DNA of 64,000 nt from NCBI RefSeq assembly GCF_003311645.1, contig NZ_QEST01000014.1, positions 62,001 through 126,000 of the forward strand, written 5' to 3'. Source of the DNA: Streptomyces sp. PT12. Its GTDB lineage: Bacteria; Actinomycetota; Actinomycetes; Streptomycetales; Streptomycetaceae. Made by a program: the position numbers and the translations under genes. Below, in pieces: positions 24,835-33,852 of this stretch (within the stretch, counting starts at the first letter, position 1; each line of letters starts with the position of its first letter). The notes beneath the pieces are model-generated. The model saw only the letters and a program-made list of their open reading frames with translations, ran no database searches and was not told the origin of the DNA.

Positions 24835-25581
24835 ATGTCCGCCGAGACCGAACCCCAACCGCTAGCGGCCGAATGCGTGGGAACGCTGCTGCTCGTCTTC
24901 TTCGGAGTCGGCGCCGCGGTGGTGGCGGGCGAGTTCATCGGGTCGATGGGCATCGCCCTCGCGTTCGCCTTCGTACTGATCGGCCTCGTCTTCGCGTTCG
25001 GCGCGATCTCGGGCAGCCATCTCAACCCCGCGGTCACGCTGGGCATGCTGCTGGCCGGGCGCATGTCGCTCCAGAGCGCGATCATGTACTGGATCGCCCA
25101 GTTCGTCGGCGCCATCGCGGGCGCGGCGCTGCTCTTCCTGGTGGCCAAACAGGTCCCGGGGCTCGACACGAGCGAGGCGTTCGGCACCAATGGCTTCGAC
25201 GACCGGTCAGCGGTCGGCCTGTCGCTCGGCGGCGCGTTCGTCGTGGAGATCATGCTGACGTTCCTGCTGGTCTTCGTGTGGCTCTCGGTGACCAGCACAT
25301 CGCTGCTCAAGGGCTGGGAGGGCGTCCCCGTCGGGCTCACCCTCGGCGCGGTCAGCCTCGTCGGCATCCCGCTGACCGGCGCGTCGGTCAACCCCGCCCG
25401 CAGCCTGGCGCCCGCCCTCTTCGCCGCGGGCAGCGCGCTGGCGCAGCTGTGGCTCTTCATCGTCGCCCCGCTGGTGGGCGCGGCGGTCGCGGTGATCGTG
25501 CACCGGATCGTCCACCCTCAGCCGGACGAGTGGCTCACCGACTGGCGCCGCGCGGTGCCGGGGCGGCGACCGGCCCCGTGA
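24835..25581 (+). CDS. Aquaporin / glycerol-facilitator family channel (MIP)
   Basis: The 248-residue channel has six membrane helices and two half-helices carrying NPA boxes, GSHLNPAVT near residue 65 and GASVNPARS near residue 186. The Arg after the second NPA is part of the selectivity filter. The N terminus is short. The motif set fits the water-channel branch more than GlpF, but glycerol transport cannot be excluded. The ATG at 24835 follows GGGAGGG. The 3' end overlaps the opposing DUF1844 gene by 47 bp. Confidence 0.9.
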   Translation: MSAETEPQPLAAECVGTLLLVFFGVGAAVVAGEFIGSMGIALAFAFVLIGLVFAFGAISGSHLNPAVTLGMLLAGRMSLQSAIMYWIAQFVGAIAGAALLFLVAKQVPGLDTSEAFGTNGFDDRSAVGLSLGGAFVVEIMLTFLLVFVWLSVTSTSLLKGWEGVPVGLTLGAVSLVGIPLTGASVNPARSLAPALFAAGSALAQLWLFIVAPLVGAAVAVIVHRIVHPQPDEWLTDWRRAVPGRRPAP

Positions 25582-25948
25582 ACGCCTCCCCAGGACCCTG
25601 GCCCGGGTCGTCCGGCACCGCCGACGCCTCCCTGAAGGCCAGTTGCAGCGACTTCAGCCCGTCGCGCAGGGGCGCGGCGTGGTAGGAGCCCACCTCGGGG
25701 GCGGCCGCCGTGACCAGCCCGGCGAGCGCGGTGATCAGCTTCCGCGCCTCGTCCAGGTCACGGTGCCGCTCGCCGTCCTCGGCAAGACCCAGGCTGACCG
25801 CGGACGCGCTCATCAGGTGCACGGCGACCGTGGTGATCACCTCCACCGCGGGCACGTCCGCGATGTCCCTCGCCATGTCACCGACATTCGGAGTCATGTC
25901 ACCGACGTTGGGGGTCATGCCGCCGATGTCGGGTCCCGCCTCGCTCAT
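25535..25948 (-). CDS. DUF1844-family protein
   Basis: The 137-residue protein has the DUF1844 core IADVPAVEVITTVAVHLMSASAVSLGL followed by DLDEARKLITALAGLV. Its function is unknown. In streptomycetes it is normally found just before infC on the opposite strand, as here. The N terminus carries a three-fold heptad repeat (MTPNVGD type). The ATG at 25948 is the only start before the repeat. The tail after residue 100 is low complexity and is antisense to the aquaporin 3' end. Confidence 0.75.
   Translation of the reverse strand: MSEAGPDIGGMTPNVGDMTPNVGDMARDIADVPAVEVITTVAVHLMSASAVSLGLAEDGERHRDLDEARKLITALAGLVTAAAPEVGSYHAAPLRDGLKSLQLAFREASAVPDDPGQGPGEAFTGPVAAPAPRGASR
25874..25936 (-). repeat. 21-bp tandem repeat in the 5' end of the DUF1844 gene
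   Basis: Three 21-bp units start at 25874, 25895 and 25916 and keep the reading frame, each coding for a seven-residue Met-Thr-Pro-Asn-Val-Gly-Asp-like block. Copies differ by a few bases. Confidence 0.7.
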
Positions 25949-26293
25949 GCGGACCACCCTATGCGCCCGGTGGGGGGTGTCCCACGGCGGGTCGGGAGCA
26001 CACCGCGCGGTGGTTCCGCAAGGGTGCTGTACCATGGAGGGTGACCGGCCGGACATCCGTGTGCCCGGCCCGCAAGTGGAGGCTCCGCTCTCCCACCTGA
26101 TCGACCCCAGGGTCGGCAGGTCACCGGTCCTTTCGCGCCCCGCGATCTGCCGCGGTGGTGCTCCAGGTCTGTGTGGAGCCCCGCCTGTGCGTCGCCCGGG
26201 GCGTTTTTTCACGCCGCCGTGCGGCGGTCCACCAGACCTATTCCAGCACGGCTGCCCGCCAGGCATCCGTGCGGCGCAAACCGAGGAGGCCCC
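25949..26293 (+). promoter_or_regulatory. infC leader region (345 bp) with attenuator-like structure
   Basis: There is no gene in this stretch. It holds the divergent start of the DUF1844 gene, a TACCAT hexamer at 26031 that could be a -10, then roughly 250 nt of leader. Within the leader, GCTCCA (26160-26165) can pair with TGGAGC (26174-26179). That pairing takes the first two bases of the terminator stem at 26178, so the two structures exclude each other. This is the arrangement expected of an attenuator controlling the initiation factor 3 operon. Confidence 0.5.
26178..26209 (+). terminator. Intrinsic terminator in the infC leader
   Basis: GCCCCG (26178-26183) pairs with CGGGGC (26197-26202), followed by GTTTTTT. 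It is a rare T-tract terminator in this window and lies 84 nt upstream of the infC start, so it must be bypassed for expression of infC, rpmI and rplT. Confidence 0.65.
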
Positions 26294-26884
26294 ATCAGCG
26301 CCGAGCCCCGCATCAACGACCGGATTCGCGTCCCCGAGGTGCGACTCGTCGGTCCCAGCGGCGAGCAGGTCGGCATCGTGCCGCTTGCCAAAGCCCTGGA
26401 GCTTGCACAGGAGTACGACCTGGACCTGGTCGAGGTCGCGGCCAACGCCCGCCCGCCGGTCTGCAAGCTCATGGACTACGGAAAGTTCAAGTACGAGTCG
26501 GCCATGAAGGCCCGTGAGGCGCGCAAGAACCAGGCGCACACGGTGATCAAGGAGATGAAGCTCCGGCCGAAGATCGATCCGCACGACTACGACACCAAGA
26601 AGGGTCACGTCGTCCGGTTCCTCAAGCAGGGGGACAAGGTCAAGATCACGATCATGTTCCGCGGTCGTGAGCAGTCCCGCCCTGAGCTGGGCTACAGGCT
26701 GCTGCAACGACTTGCCGAGGACGTCCAGGATCTGGGCTTCGTGGAGTCCAATCCCAAGCAGGACGGGCGGAACATGATCATGGTTCTCGGCCCGCACAAG
26801 AAGAAGACCGAGGCCATGGCGGAGGCCAGGGAGGCCCAGGCCGCCCGCAAGGCCGAACGCCAGCAGGGGAAGGCGTCCGCCTGA
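26294..26884 (+). CDS. infC: Translation initiation factor IF-3, with an ATC start codon
   Basis: IF-3 binds the 30S subunit, keeps it apart from 50S and proofreads the initiation codon. The 196-residue product has the N domain ([35 protein letters not shown]), the linker [19 protein letters not shown] and the C domain ([33 protein letters not shown]). No ATG, GTG or TTG fits the conserved start. ATC at 26294 lies 4 nt after GAGGAGG and begins the conserved [13 protein letters not shown] or AUC starts are a known trait of infC and give self-limitation by IF-3. Upstream in-frame codons run through the leader terminator, so they are not coding. Confidence 0.93.
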   Translation: MSAEPRINDRIRVPEVRLVGPSGEQVGIVPLAKALELAQEYDLDLVEVAANARPPVCKLMDYGKFKYESAMKAREARKNQAHTVIKEMKLRPKIDPHDYDTKKGHVVRFLKQGDKVKITIMFRGREQSRPELGYRLLQRLAEDVQDLGFVESNPKQDGRNMIMVLGPHKKKTEAMAEAREAQAARKAERQQGKASA

Positions 26885-26943
26885 GGCAGGGCGCCGCCCC
26901 CGGCGGCACGTGACAGTACGAAGGACGAGGAGAGAACGGCGAC

Positions 26944-27138
26944 ATGCCGAAGAACAAGACGCACACCGGCGCCAGCAAGCGTTTCAAGATCACTGGTTCC
27001 GGCAAGGTGATGCGCCAGCGCGCCGGTCGCCGTCACTACCTGGAGCACAAGCCGTCGACGCTGACCCGTCGCCTTGCCGGCACGACGGAGACGGCTCCGG
27101 CCGACGCCAAGAGGATCAAGAAGCTTCTCGGCAAGTGA
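26944..27138 (+). CDS. rpmI: 50S ribosomal protein L35
   Basis: The 64-residue basic protein opens [21 protein letters not shown] and continues [13 protein letters not shown], the diagnostic sequence of L35. It lies in the universal order infC-rpmI-rplT, 59 bp after infC, with an AGGAGAG ribosome site. Confidence 0.97.
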   Translation: MPKNKTHTGASKRFKITGSGKVMRQRAGRRHYLEHKPSTLTRRLAGTTETAPADAKRIKKLLGK

Positions 27139-27250
27139 CCCGGGCGCCCTCCGCGCGCCGCGACGGCGGCGGAGCGCCCGAGAGCCGACCGGACCCCATC
27201 CGTTCCGGGCCGCGTGAGCATCCCGCGGCCCCCCTGCAAGGAGTACACAC

Positions 27251-27634
27251 GTGGCACGCGTCAAGCGGGCAGTCAACGCCCACAAGAAGCGCCGGGCGAT
27301 CCTCGAGCAGGCCAGCGGCTACCGCGGCCAGCGCTCCCGCCTGTACCGCAAGGCGAAGGAGCAGGTCACCCACTCCCTCGTCTACAACTACAACGACCGC
27401 AAGAAGCGCAAGGGCGACTTCAGGCAGCTGTGGATCCAGCGGATCAACGCCGCCGCCCGCGCCAACGGCATCACCTACAACCGGTTCATCCAGGGCCTGA
27501 AGGCCGCGGAGATCGAGGTGGACCGCAAGATGCTGGCCGAGCTCGCGGTCAACGACCCGGGCGCGTTCGCCGTGCTGGTCGAGACGGCGCAGAAGGCGCT
27601 GCCGAGCGACGTCAACGCCCCGAAGGCCGCCTGA
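27251..27634 (+). CDS. rplT: 50S ribosomal protein L20
   Basis: The 127-residue basic protein has the L20 hallmarks [38 protein letters not shown] and [25 protein letters not shown]20 binds 23S rRNA early in 50S assembly and in many bacteria represses this operon. The start is GTG at 27251 after an AAGGAG. A strong terminator follows. Confidence 0.97.
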   Translation: MARVKRAVNAHKKRRAILEQASGYRGQRSRLYRKAKEQVTHSLVYNYNDRKKRKGDFRQLWIQRINAAARANGITYNRFIQGLKAAEIEVDRKMLAELAVNDPGAFAVLVETAQKALPSDVNAPKAA

Positions 27635-27648
27635 GCCGCGTTCCACAA

Positions 27649-27691
27649 CGCGACCGGACCCGCAGGCCGCCCGCCTGCGGGTCCCGTCGCG
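27649..27691 (+). terminator. Terminator of the infC-rpmI-rplT operon
   Basis: A 12-bp stem GGACCCGCAGGC/GCCTGCGGGTCC with a 5-nt loop is extended, past one C-C mismatch, by CGCGAC/GTCGCG. It lies 14 bp after the rplT stop and is followed by TTAT. It is the most stable hairpin noticed in this part of the window. Confidence 0.8.
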
Positions 27692-27744
27692 TTATCCCGC
27701 CCTCCCGCCGCGTGTCACGCCCCCTTCGAAGTGAGCCGCCTCCC

Positions 27745-28602
27745 ATGGGCCCCGCCGCCGAGCTGATCTCCCCCCGTGCCTCCCGGGTCGCCGCCGCCAA
27801 GCGGCTGCTGCGGCGCGCCGCCCGCGGCAGGGAGCGGCGTTTTCTGGCCGAAGGCCCGCAGGCCGTGCGGGAGGCCGTGGCCCATAGGGACGGCGACGTG
27901 AGCACGCTCGTCGAGCTGTTCGCCACGCCCGAGGCAGCCGAGCGGCACCCCGACGTCGTCGCGGCGGCGCGTTCCGCCGGGGCCAGGGTCCACCTCGCGG
28001 CGCCCGCCGTTCTCGCCGACCTCTCCGGGACGGTCACCCCGCAGGGCCTGGTCGGCGTGTGCCGCTTCCTCGACCGGCCGCTGGCCGAGATCACCGCCGC
28101 CGCGCCCCGGCTGGTCGCCGTGCTCGCGCACGTCCGCGACCCGGGCAACGCGGGCACCGTGCTGCGCTGCGCCGACGCCGCGGGCGCCGACGCCGTCATC
28201 CTCACCGACGCCTCGGTGGACCTCTACAACCCCAAGGCGGTGCGCGCCTCCGCGGGCAGCATCTTCCACCTCCCGGTGGCCCTCGGCGTGCCCGTCGACG
28301 AGGCGGTCGCCGCGCTGTCGGGCGCCGGGGTGCGGGTCGTCGCGGCCGATGGGGGAGGGGAGCGCGACCTCGACGCCGAGCTGGACGACGGCGCGATGGG
28401 GCGACCCACCGCATGGATCTTCGGAAACGAGGCGTGGGGGCTTCCCGCCGGGACCCGCGCGCTGGCCGACGCGGTGGTCAGGGTGCCGCTGCACGGCCGC
28501 GCCGAGAGCCTCAACCTGGCCACCGCCGCCGCCGTGTGCCTCTACGCGTCCGCCCGCGCCCAGCGCGCCCCCGGCGGCTGCCGCTCCGCGGCCCGCGCCT
28601 GA
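27745..28602 (+). CDS. SpoU/TrmH-family RNA 2'-O-methyltransferase
   Basis: The 285-residue protein has an N-terminal RNA-binding substrate domain (RASRVAAAKRLLRRAARGRERRF, then FLAEGPQAVREAV). The C-terminal SPOUT knot has VLAHVRDPGNAGTVLRCADAAG (motif 1), FGNEAWGLP (motif 2) and VPLHGRAESLNLATAAAVCLY (motif 3). It methylates a ribose in rRNA or tRNA. The position after rplT is conserved in actinobacteria, but the substrate is not known from sequence. The ATG at 27745 is used; the final 15 residues are low complexity. Confidence 0.88.
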   Translation: MGPAAELISPRASRVAAAKRLLRRAARGRERRFLAEGPQAVREAVAHRDGDVSTLVELFATPEAAERHPDVVAAARSAGARVHLAAPAVLADLSGTVTPQGLVGVCRFLDRPLAEITAAAPRLVAVLAHVRDPGNAGTVLRCADAAGADAVILTDASVDLYNPKAVRASAGSIFHLPVALGVPVDEAVAALSGAGVRVVAADGGGERDLDAELDDGAMGRPTAWIFGNEAWGLPAGTRALADAVVRVPLHGRAESLNLATAAAVCLYASARAQRAPGGCRSAARA

Positions 28603-28647
28603 ACGGCCGGAAGGCGACCGCCCTTCGATGGCGGGCCCCGTGGCCCC

Positions 28648-28863
28648 AGGGCCTGTCTGATAATTCCGGTGGATCAGCGAGCGGCGGATGGCGCCCGCCT
28701 GGCAAGGCGCCGGATCGCGGCTCGTACGGTGGGGGCACCCCCGGACGGAGTCCGGGGGAGGTACTCGCGCGATGCGGCAACGCAGCCTGGGGGTCCCCCG
28801 GACGAACTCTGGGGGAGGGATGCCGGTCGTCGCGGGCCCGCCGGGGATGGTCAGACAGGCCCT
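28648..28863. mobile_element. MITE-like non-coding element with perfect 13-bp terminal inverted repeats
   Basis: AGGGCCTGTCTGA (28648-28660) and TCAGACAGGCCCT (28851-28863) are exact inverted copies bounding 216 bp with no coding frame worth calling. Inside are two related palindromic segments: CCCCCGGAC/GTCCGGGGG with a 3-nt loop at 28738-28758, and a degenerate copy from 28795. No clear target duplication is seen, and no transposase is in the window, so it would have been mobilised in trans. It sits between the methyltransferase gene and the sensor kinase start. Confidence 0.75.
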
Positions 28864-28865
28864 AG

Positions 28866-28871
28866 TAGGGT
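28866..28871 (+). promoter_or_regulatory. Possible -10 of the sensor kinase gene, abutting the MITE-like element
   Basis: TAGGGT begins 3 bp outside the right terminal repeat and 34 nt before the ATG. If this is the native -10, the -35 region has been replaced by element sequence; no good -35 is visible inside the element. Confidence 0.35.
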
Positions 28872-28899
28872 GACCCGCACGGGAGAGGGGCGAACGGGG

Positions 28900-29979
28900 A
28901 TGGACACCGCGCACGGTGCCGGGGAGCTCGATCTGGGGCCCGATGACCTTCCCGATGGTCTGGTGGTCGCCGACAGGCTCGGCCTGGTCAGCTGTTTCAA
29001 CGCCGAGGCCGCGCGGCTCACCGGGCGCGGCGCCGAGGAGTCCATCGGCCGGCCGATCGAGTCCGTTCTGCCCCTCGAGGACCCCGAGGGCCGCCCGTGG
29101 TGGCGCCTGACGGACCCCTACCACGGCCTGGCCACCCGCTCGGGACAGCCGGAGCGCAACCTCCTGCTGCCCGGCGGGCGCGAGGTGCTGGTCGCCGCGC
29201 GCTATGTGCGCGTCGCCCCGGGGGGCGCGGTGCGGCGCCTGGTGGTGACCCTGCGCGGCACCGACGCCCGGCGGCGCACCGAGCGCAGCAACGCCGAGCT
29301 GATCGCCACCGTCGCGCACGAGCTGCGCTCGCCGCTGACCTCGGTCAAGGGGTTCACGGCGACCATGCTGGACAAGTGGGACCGCTTCACCGACGAGCAG
29401 AAGCGGCTCATGCTCCAGACCGTCGACTCCGACGCCGACCGCGTCACGCGGCTGATCACCGAGCTGCTCGACGTCTCACGGATCGACTCGGGGCGCCTGG
29501 AGATCCGCCGCCAGCCGGTCAGGCTCGACGAGGCGGTCCGCCGCCATGTGAAGACCATGATCAACGGCGGCTGCCCCGCCGAGCGCTTCGAGCTGCGGCT
29601 GAGCGAGCAGGTCCCCGGGCTGTGGGCGGATCCCGACAAGGTCGACCAGGTGCTCGGCAACCTCCTTGAGAACGCCGTGCGCCACGGCGGCGGAACCGTC
29701 ACCATCGAGATGCACCACGTGCCGCCCACCCGTACGCGCCAGGAAGGCATGGCCGTGACGGTCAGCGACGAGGGCCCCGGCATCCCCGAGGAGGCGATGC
29801 ACCGGGTCTTCACGCGCTTCTGGCGCGGCAGCGAGCGCGGCGGCACCGGGCTCGGCCTCTACATCGTCAAGGGCATCGTGGAGGCACACGGCGGCACCGT
29901 GACCGTCGGCAGGTCCGACGGCGGTGGCGCCCGCTTCCGGTTCATCCTGCCCGCGGGCACACCGGCGTTCCTCTCCTGA
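28900..29979 (+). CDS. Sensor histidine kinase with N-terminal PAS domain (orphan)
   Basis: The 359-residue protein has a PAS-like domain (residues of about 15-115, DGLVVADRLGLVSCFNAEAARLTGR). It is followed by HisKA with the phospho-acceptor in TVAHELRSPLTSVKGF near residue 145. HATPase_c has the N box NLLENAVRHGGG, G1 VSDEGPGIPEE, F box FTRFWRGS and G2 GTGLGLYIVKGI. There are no membrane helices, so sensing is cytoplasmic. No response regulator is adjacent. The ATG at 28900 has a GGAGAGGGG ribosome region. Confidence 0.9.
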   Translation: MDTAHGAGELDLGPDDLPDGLVVADRLGLVSCFNAEAARLTGRGAEESIGRPIESVLPLEDPEGRPWWRLTDPYHGLATRSGQPERNLLLPGGREVLVAARYVRVAPGGAVRRLVVTLRGTDARRRTERSNAELIATVAHELRSPLTSVKGFTATMLDKWDRFTDEQKRLMLQTVDSDADRVTRLITELLDVSRIDSGRLEIRRQPVRLDEAVRRHVKTMINGGCPAERFELRLSEQVPGLWADPDKVDQVLGNLLENAVRHGGGTVTIEMHHVPPTRTRQEGMAVTVSDEGPGIPEEAMHRVFTRFWRGSERGGTGLGLYIVKGIVEAHGGTVTVGRSDGGGARFRFILPAGTPAFLS

Positions 29980-30064
29980 GCCTCGAAGCCCTGGAGCCTC
30001 CTGGCCGCCCGAGGAGCCCCGCCCGCGGGCGTCCACCGCGTACACGCGGCCGCGCGCGCCCCCT

Positions 30065-30070
30065 TAGACT
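30065..30070 (+). promoter_or_regulatory. Candidate -10 for pheST
   Basis: TAGACT matches the streptomycete -10 consensus and lies 55 nt before the pheS start. A weak GTACAC at 30040 would be 19 bp upstream as a -35. Confidence 0.35.
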
Positions 30071-30125
30071 CGGTCCCTGACCCCGGGAGCGCGGCGGGTC
30101 ACGCCAATCGGAAGCACGGGAAGAG

Positions 30126-31241
30126 ATGTCGGCACCCAACAAGTCGTACGACCCTGTCGAGGTCGAGGCACTGAAACCGGAAGAGATCGACCGCGTGCGG
30201 GACGAAGCCCTCGCGGCGTTCGCCGCCGCGGACAGCCTCGACGCGCTGCGGGAGGCCAAGGTCGCCCACGTCGGCGACCGCTCGCCGCTGGCCCTGGCCA
30301 ACCGGGAGATCGGCGCCCTGCCCCCGCAGGCCCGCGCGGACGCGGGCAAGCGCGTCGGGCAGGCCAGGGGCGCGGTGAACAAGGCGCTCGCCGCCCGCCA
30401 GGCCGAGCTCGAGGCCGAGCGCGACGAGCGCGTCCTGGTCGATGAGGCGGTGGACGTCACGCTGCCGCACGACCGGGTGCCGCCGGGGGCGCGGCACCCG
30501 TTGACCACGCTCTCCGAGCGCATCGAGGACATCTTCGTGGCCATGGGCTACGAGGTCGCCGAGGGGCCCGAGGTCGAGACCGAGTGGTTCAACTTCGACG
30601 CCCTCAACATCGGCCCCGACCACCCCGCCAGGTCGACGCGCGACACCTTCTTCGTCGAGGGCGCCGCTGGCGGCCCCGACCTGGTGCTGCGCACCGAGAC
30701 GTCATCGGTGCAGATCCGTTCGATGCTGGAGCGCACGCCGCCCATCTATGTGATCTGCCCGGGCCGCGTCTACCGCAGCGACGAGCTCGACGCCACGCAC
30801 AGCCCCGTCTTCCACCAGGTGGAGCTGCTCGCGATCGACGAGGGCCTGACCATGGCGGACCTCAAGGGCACGCTCGACCACATGGTGCGCTCGCTGTTCG
30901 GCGAGGGCGTGCACACGCGGCTGCGCCCGCACTACTTCCCGTTCACCGAGCCGTCCGCCGAGATGGACATGCTCTGCTTCCGCTGCCGCGGCGAGTCCGC
31001 GGGGAACCCCGACCGGCCCTGCCGCACGTGTTCGAGCGAGGGCTGGGTCGAGCTCGGCGGCTGCGGCGTGGTCAACCCCAAGGTGCTGACCGCGTGCGGC
31101 GTGGACCCGGAGAAGTACAGCGGCTTCGCGTTCGGCTTCGGCATCGAGCGGCTGCTGATGTTCCGCCACAACGTCGAGGACATCCGAGACATGATCGAGG
31201 GTGACGTGCGGTTCACCCGCCCGTTCGGGATGGAGATCTGA
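30126..31241 (+). CDS. pheS: Phenylalanyl-tRNA synthetase alpha subunit
   Basis: The catalytic subunit of the heterotetrameric PheRS charges tRNA-Phe. The 371-residue product has an N-terminal coiled-coil (residues of about 10-100) that binds tRNA. The class II core shows [40 protein letters not shown] (motif 1 and 2 region), [12 protein letters not shown] and the motif 3 stretch [27 protein letters not shown] context provides the ribosome site. The TGA at 31239-31241 overlaps the pheT ATG by one base. Confidence 0.97.
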   Translation: MSAPNKSYDPVEVEALKPEEIDRVRDEALAAFAAADSLDALREAKVAHVGDRSPLALANREIGALPPQARADAGKRVGQARGAVNKALAARQAELEAERDERVLVDEAVDVTLPHDRVPPGARHPLTTLSERIEDIFVAMGYEVAEGPEVETEWFNFDALNIGPDHPARSTRDTFFVEGAAGGPDLVLRTETSSVQIRSMLERTPPIYVICPGRVYRSDELDATHSPVFHQVELLAIDEGLTMADLKGTLDHMVRSLFGEGVHTRLRPHYFPFTEPSAEMDMLCFRCRGESAGNPDRPCRTCSSEGWVELGGCGVVNPKVLTACGVDPEKYSGFAFGFGIERLLMFRHNVEDIRDMIEGDVRFTRPFGMEI

Positions 31242-33793
31242 TGCGCGCCCCGCTTTCCTGGCTGCGGGAGTACGTCGACCTGCCTGCCGGGGTGACCGGC
31301 CGCGAGGTGGCCGAGCGGCTGATCGCCGCGGGCTTCGAGGTCGAGGCCGTCGACCGGCTGGGCGCCGACCTTTCGGGGCCGCTGGTGGTCGGCCGGGTGC
31401 TGGCCATCGAGGAGCTGACCGAGTTCAAGAAGCCCATCCGCTACTGCCAGGTGGACGTGGGCGCGGCCAACGGCACGGGCGAGCCGCAGAACATCATCTG
31501 CGGCGCCCGCAACTTCGCGGTGGGCGACAAGGTCGTGGTCGTCCTCCCCGGCGGCGTGCTGCCCGGCGGGTTCGAGATCACCGCCCGCACGACCTACGGC
31601 CGCGTCTCCGAGGGCATGATCTGCTCGGCGCGCGAGCTCGGCATGGGCGACGACCACGGCGGCATCGTCGTGCTGCCGCCCGAGTACGAGGTCGGCATCG
31701 ACGCCATCGCGCTGCTTGAGCTGGTCGACGAGGTCCTCGACATCGCCGTCACATCCGACCGCGGCTACGCCCTGTCGATGCGCGGCCTGGCCCGCGAGAC
31801 GGCCACCGCGTTCGGCCTGCCGCTGCGCGACCCCGCGCTGCTCGACGTCCCCGAGGGCAACGGCTCCGGCTACCCCGCCGTCGTCAGCGACACCGTCGCG
31901 TGCGACCGCATCGTGCTGCGCACCGTCACCGGGGTGCGGCCCGAGGCGCGTTCGCCGCTGTGGCTCCAGCGCCGCCTCCAGAAGGCGGGCATGCGGCCGA
32001 TCTCGCTCGCCGTGGACATCACCAACTACGTGATGCTGGAGATCGGCCAGCCGCTGCACGCCTACGACCGCACTCGGCTCTCGGGGCCCATCGCGGTCCG
32101 CAGGGCGAGGGCGGGCGAGAAGCTGACCACCCTGGACGGCACCGCGCGCACCCTCGACCCCGAGGACCTGGTGATCGCCGACGACAGCGGCCCCATCGGC
32201 CTCGCGGGCGTGATGGGCGGCGCCGACACCGAGATCGCCGAGGTGGCCGATCATCCCCCAGCCCTGACGGCTGGGAGGGGCCCCCAGACCGAGTGGCCCG
32301 TGGGGACCACCGAGGTCGTCCTGGAGATGGCGCACTTCGACCAGGTCACCGTGGCCCGCACCGCGCGCCGCCACAAGCTGGGCAGCGAGGCCGCCCGCCG
32401 TTTCGAGCGGGGCGTGGATCCCGAGGCGGCCGCCGCCGCGGGCCAGCGGGCCGTCGACCTGCTCGTCCTGCTCGCGGGCGGTACGGCCGACCCCGGCGTC
32501 ACCGTGGTCGCCGAGCCGCGCGAGCCGCGCACCGTCACCATTCCCGCCGACCACCCCGACCGGGTGGCGGGCATGGCGTACGGCAGGGAGGCGGTGGTGC
32601 GCCACCTCCAGGAGATCGGCTGCGAGGTGGCGGGCTCCGACGAGCTGACCGTCACCGTTCCCACGTGGCGCCCCGACCTGGCCGAGCCCAACGACCTGGC
32701 CGAGGAGGTCATCCGCCTCGCCGGGTACACCGCGCTGCCCGCGACGCTGCCGCGCCCGCCGGCCGGGCGTGGGCTGACCGCGAGGCAGCGGCTGCACCGC
32801 AGGGTCGGCAGGGCGCTCGCGGGGACGGGCCATGTCGAGGTGCTGAGCGCGCCGTTTGTCGGGCCCGCGCAGCTCGACGGGCTCGGGCTGCCGGACGACG
32901 ACGCGCGCCGCCGCGCCGCGCGCCTGGTCAACCCCATCTCCGACGAGACGCCCTGGCTGCGCACCACGCTGCTGCCCGGGCTGCTCGACGCCCTGCGCCG
33001 CAACGTCGGCAGGGGCAGCGGCGACCTGGCGCTGTACGAGACGGGCCTGGTGTTCCGGCCCACCGGGGCCGAGGCCCCCGCGGCCCGGCTTCCGGTCGAC
33101 GCGCGGCCGACCGACGAGCAGGTCGCCGAGCTGGAGGCGGCGCTGCCCGCCCAGCCGCGGCGGGTCGCCGTCGCGCTGGCCGGGGCCCGCGAGCAGGCGG
33201 GCTGGTGGGGCGGTGGCCGCCCCGCCGACTGGGCCGACGCGGTCGAGGCCGCCCGCACGGTCGCCCGCGAGGCGGGCGTCGAGCTGGCTGTGGAGAACGA
33301 CCGGCACGCGCCGTGGCACCCGGGCCGGTGCGCCGCGTTGTACGCCTCGGTCGACGGGGCCAGGACCCTGGTCGGGCACGCGGGCGAGCTGCACCCCAGG
33401 GTGGTCAAGGCGCTGGGCCTGCCGGAGCGCACATGCGCGATGGAGGCCGACCTCGATCTGCTGGAACGCGCCACCCCCGGGCTGGTGGCGGGGCCGCGCG
33501 TCTCGTCGTTCCCCGTGGCCACGCAGGATGTGGCGCTGGTCGTGGACGCGTCGGTGCCCGCGGTTGACGTCGAGGCGGCGCTGCGCGCCGGGGCGGGGGA
33601 ACTGCTCGAGTCCCTGCGGCTTTTCGACGTGTTCACCGGCGAGCAGGTGGGCCAGGGCCGCAAGTCGCTGGCCTACGCCCTGCGCTTCCGCGCGCCCGAC
33701 CGGACGCTGACCGCGGATGAGCTGACCGAGGCGCGCGAGGCCGCGGTGGCCGCCGCGGTGGAGCGGACCGGGGCGACGCTGCGCGGCGGCTGA
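31241..33793 (+). CDS. pheT: Phenylalanyl-tRNA synthetase beta subunit
   Basis: The 850-residue product has the B1 start ([15 protein letters not shown]), an EMAP-like tRNA-binding fold (residues of about 45-150, [18 protein letters not shown]), B3/B4, B5 ([20 protein letters not shown]) and a catalytic-like domain. The C-terminal ferredoxin-like anticodon domain ([19 protein letters not shown]) is also present. The start overlaps the pheS stop (TGATG), ensuring equal synthesis. Residues of about 336-356 are an extra segment, rich in Pro and Gly, that I do not expect from the family. It coincides with a palindromic DNA repeat described separately. The frame stays open through it, so the protein is probably functional. 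Confidence 0.95.
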   Translation: MRAPLSWLREYVDLPAGVTGREVAERLIAAGFEVEAVDRLGADLSGPLVVGRVLAIEELTEFKKPIRYCQVDVGAANGTGEPQNIICGARNFAVGDKVVVVLPGGVLPGGFEITARTTYGRVSEGMICSARELGMGDDHGGIVVLPPEYEVGIDAIALLELVDEVLDIAVTSDRGYALSMRGLARETATAFGLPLRDPALLDVPEGNGSGYPAVVSDTVACDRIVLRTVTGVRPEARSPLWLQRRLQKAGMRPISLAVDITNYVMLEIGQPLHAYDRTRLSGPIAVRRARAGEKLTTLDGTARTLDPEDLVIADDSGPIGLAGVMGGADTEIAEVADHPPALTAGRGPQTEWPVGTTEVVLEMAHFDQVTVARTARRHKLGSEAARRFERGVDPEAAAAAGQRAVDLLVLLAGGTADPGVTVVAEPREPRTVTIPADHPDRVAGMAYGREAVVRHLQEIGCEVAGSDELTVTVPTWRPDLAEPNDLAEEVIRLAGYTALPATLPRPPAGRGLTARQRLHRRVGRALAGTGHVEVLSAPFVGPAQLDGLGLPDDDARRRAARLVNPISDETPWLRTTLLPGLLDALRRNVGRGSGDLALYETGLVFRPTGAEAPAARLPVDARPTDEQVAELEAALPAQPRRVAVALAGAREQAGWWGGGRPADWADAVEAARTVAREAGVELAVENDRHAPWHPGRCAALYASVDGARTLVGHAGELHPRVVKALGLPERTCAMEADLDLLERATPGLVAGPRVSSFPVATQDVALVVDASVPAVDVEAALRAGAGELLESLRLFDVFTGEQVGQGRKSLAYALRFRAPDRTLTADELTEAREAAVAAAVERTGATLRGG
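32252..32290. repeat. Palindromic REP-like sequence inserted in frame in pheT
   Basis: CCCAGCC (32257-32263) and GGCTGGG (32269-32275) form a hairpin, followed by GGGGCCCCCAG with a competing pairing to CTGGG. This pattern of a CCCCCAG palindrome plus CCCCCAG copy resembles a frequent short repeat of Streptomyces intergenic regions. Here it lies inside the pheT frame, adding about 20 codons between the conserved [10 protein letters not shown] and [15 protein letters not shown] stretches. Confidence 0.55.
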
Positions 33794-33814
33794 TGGCCGG
33801 CTTCCCGCGCTGAC

Positions 33815-33852
33815 GCGAGGGCCGCCTCACCGTCAGGTGCGGCGGCCCTCGC
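33815..33852. terminator. Bidirectional terminator between pheT and the LigD-polymerase gene
   Basis: A 12-bp perfect stem GCGAGGGCCGCC/GGCGGCCCTCGC has a second 4-bp stem, CACC/GGTG, in its loop. It starts 22 bp after the pheT stop and includes the last codons and stop of the opposing gene, so it can serve both convergent transcripts. Confidence 0.7.

Noticed and set aside
26171-26293. Upstream GTG start for infC
   Set aside because: The frame would translate the intrinsic terminator and its T-run; conserved IF-3 sequence begins only after the ATC at 26294.
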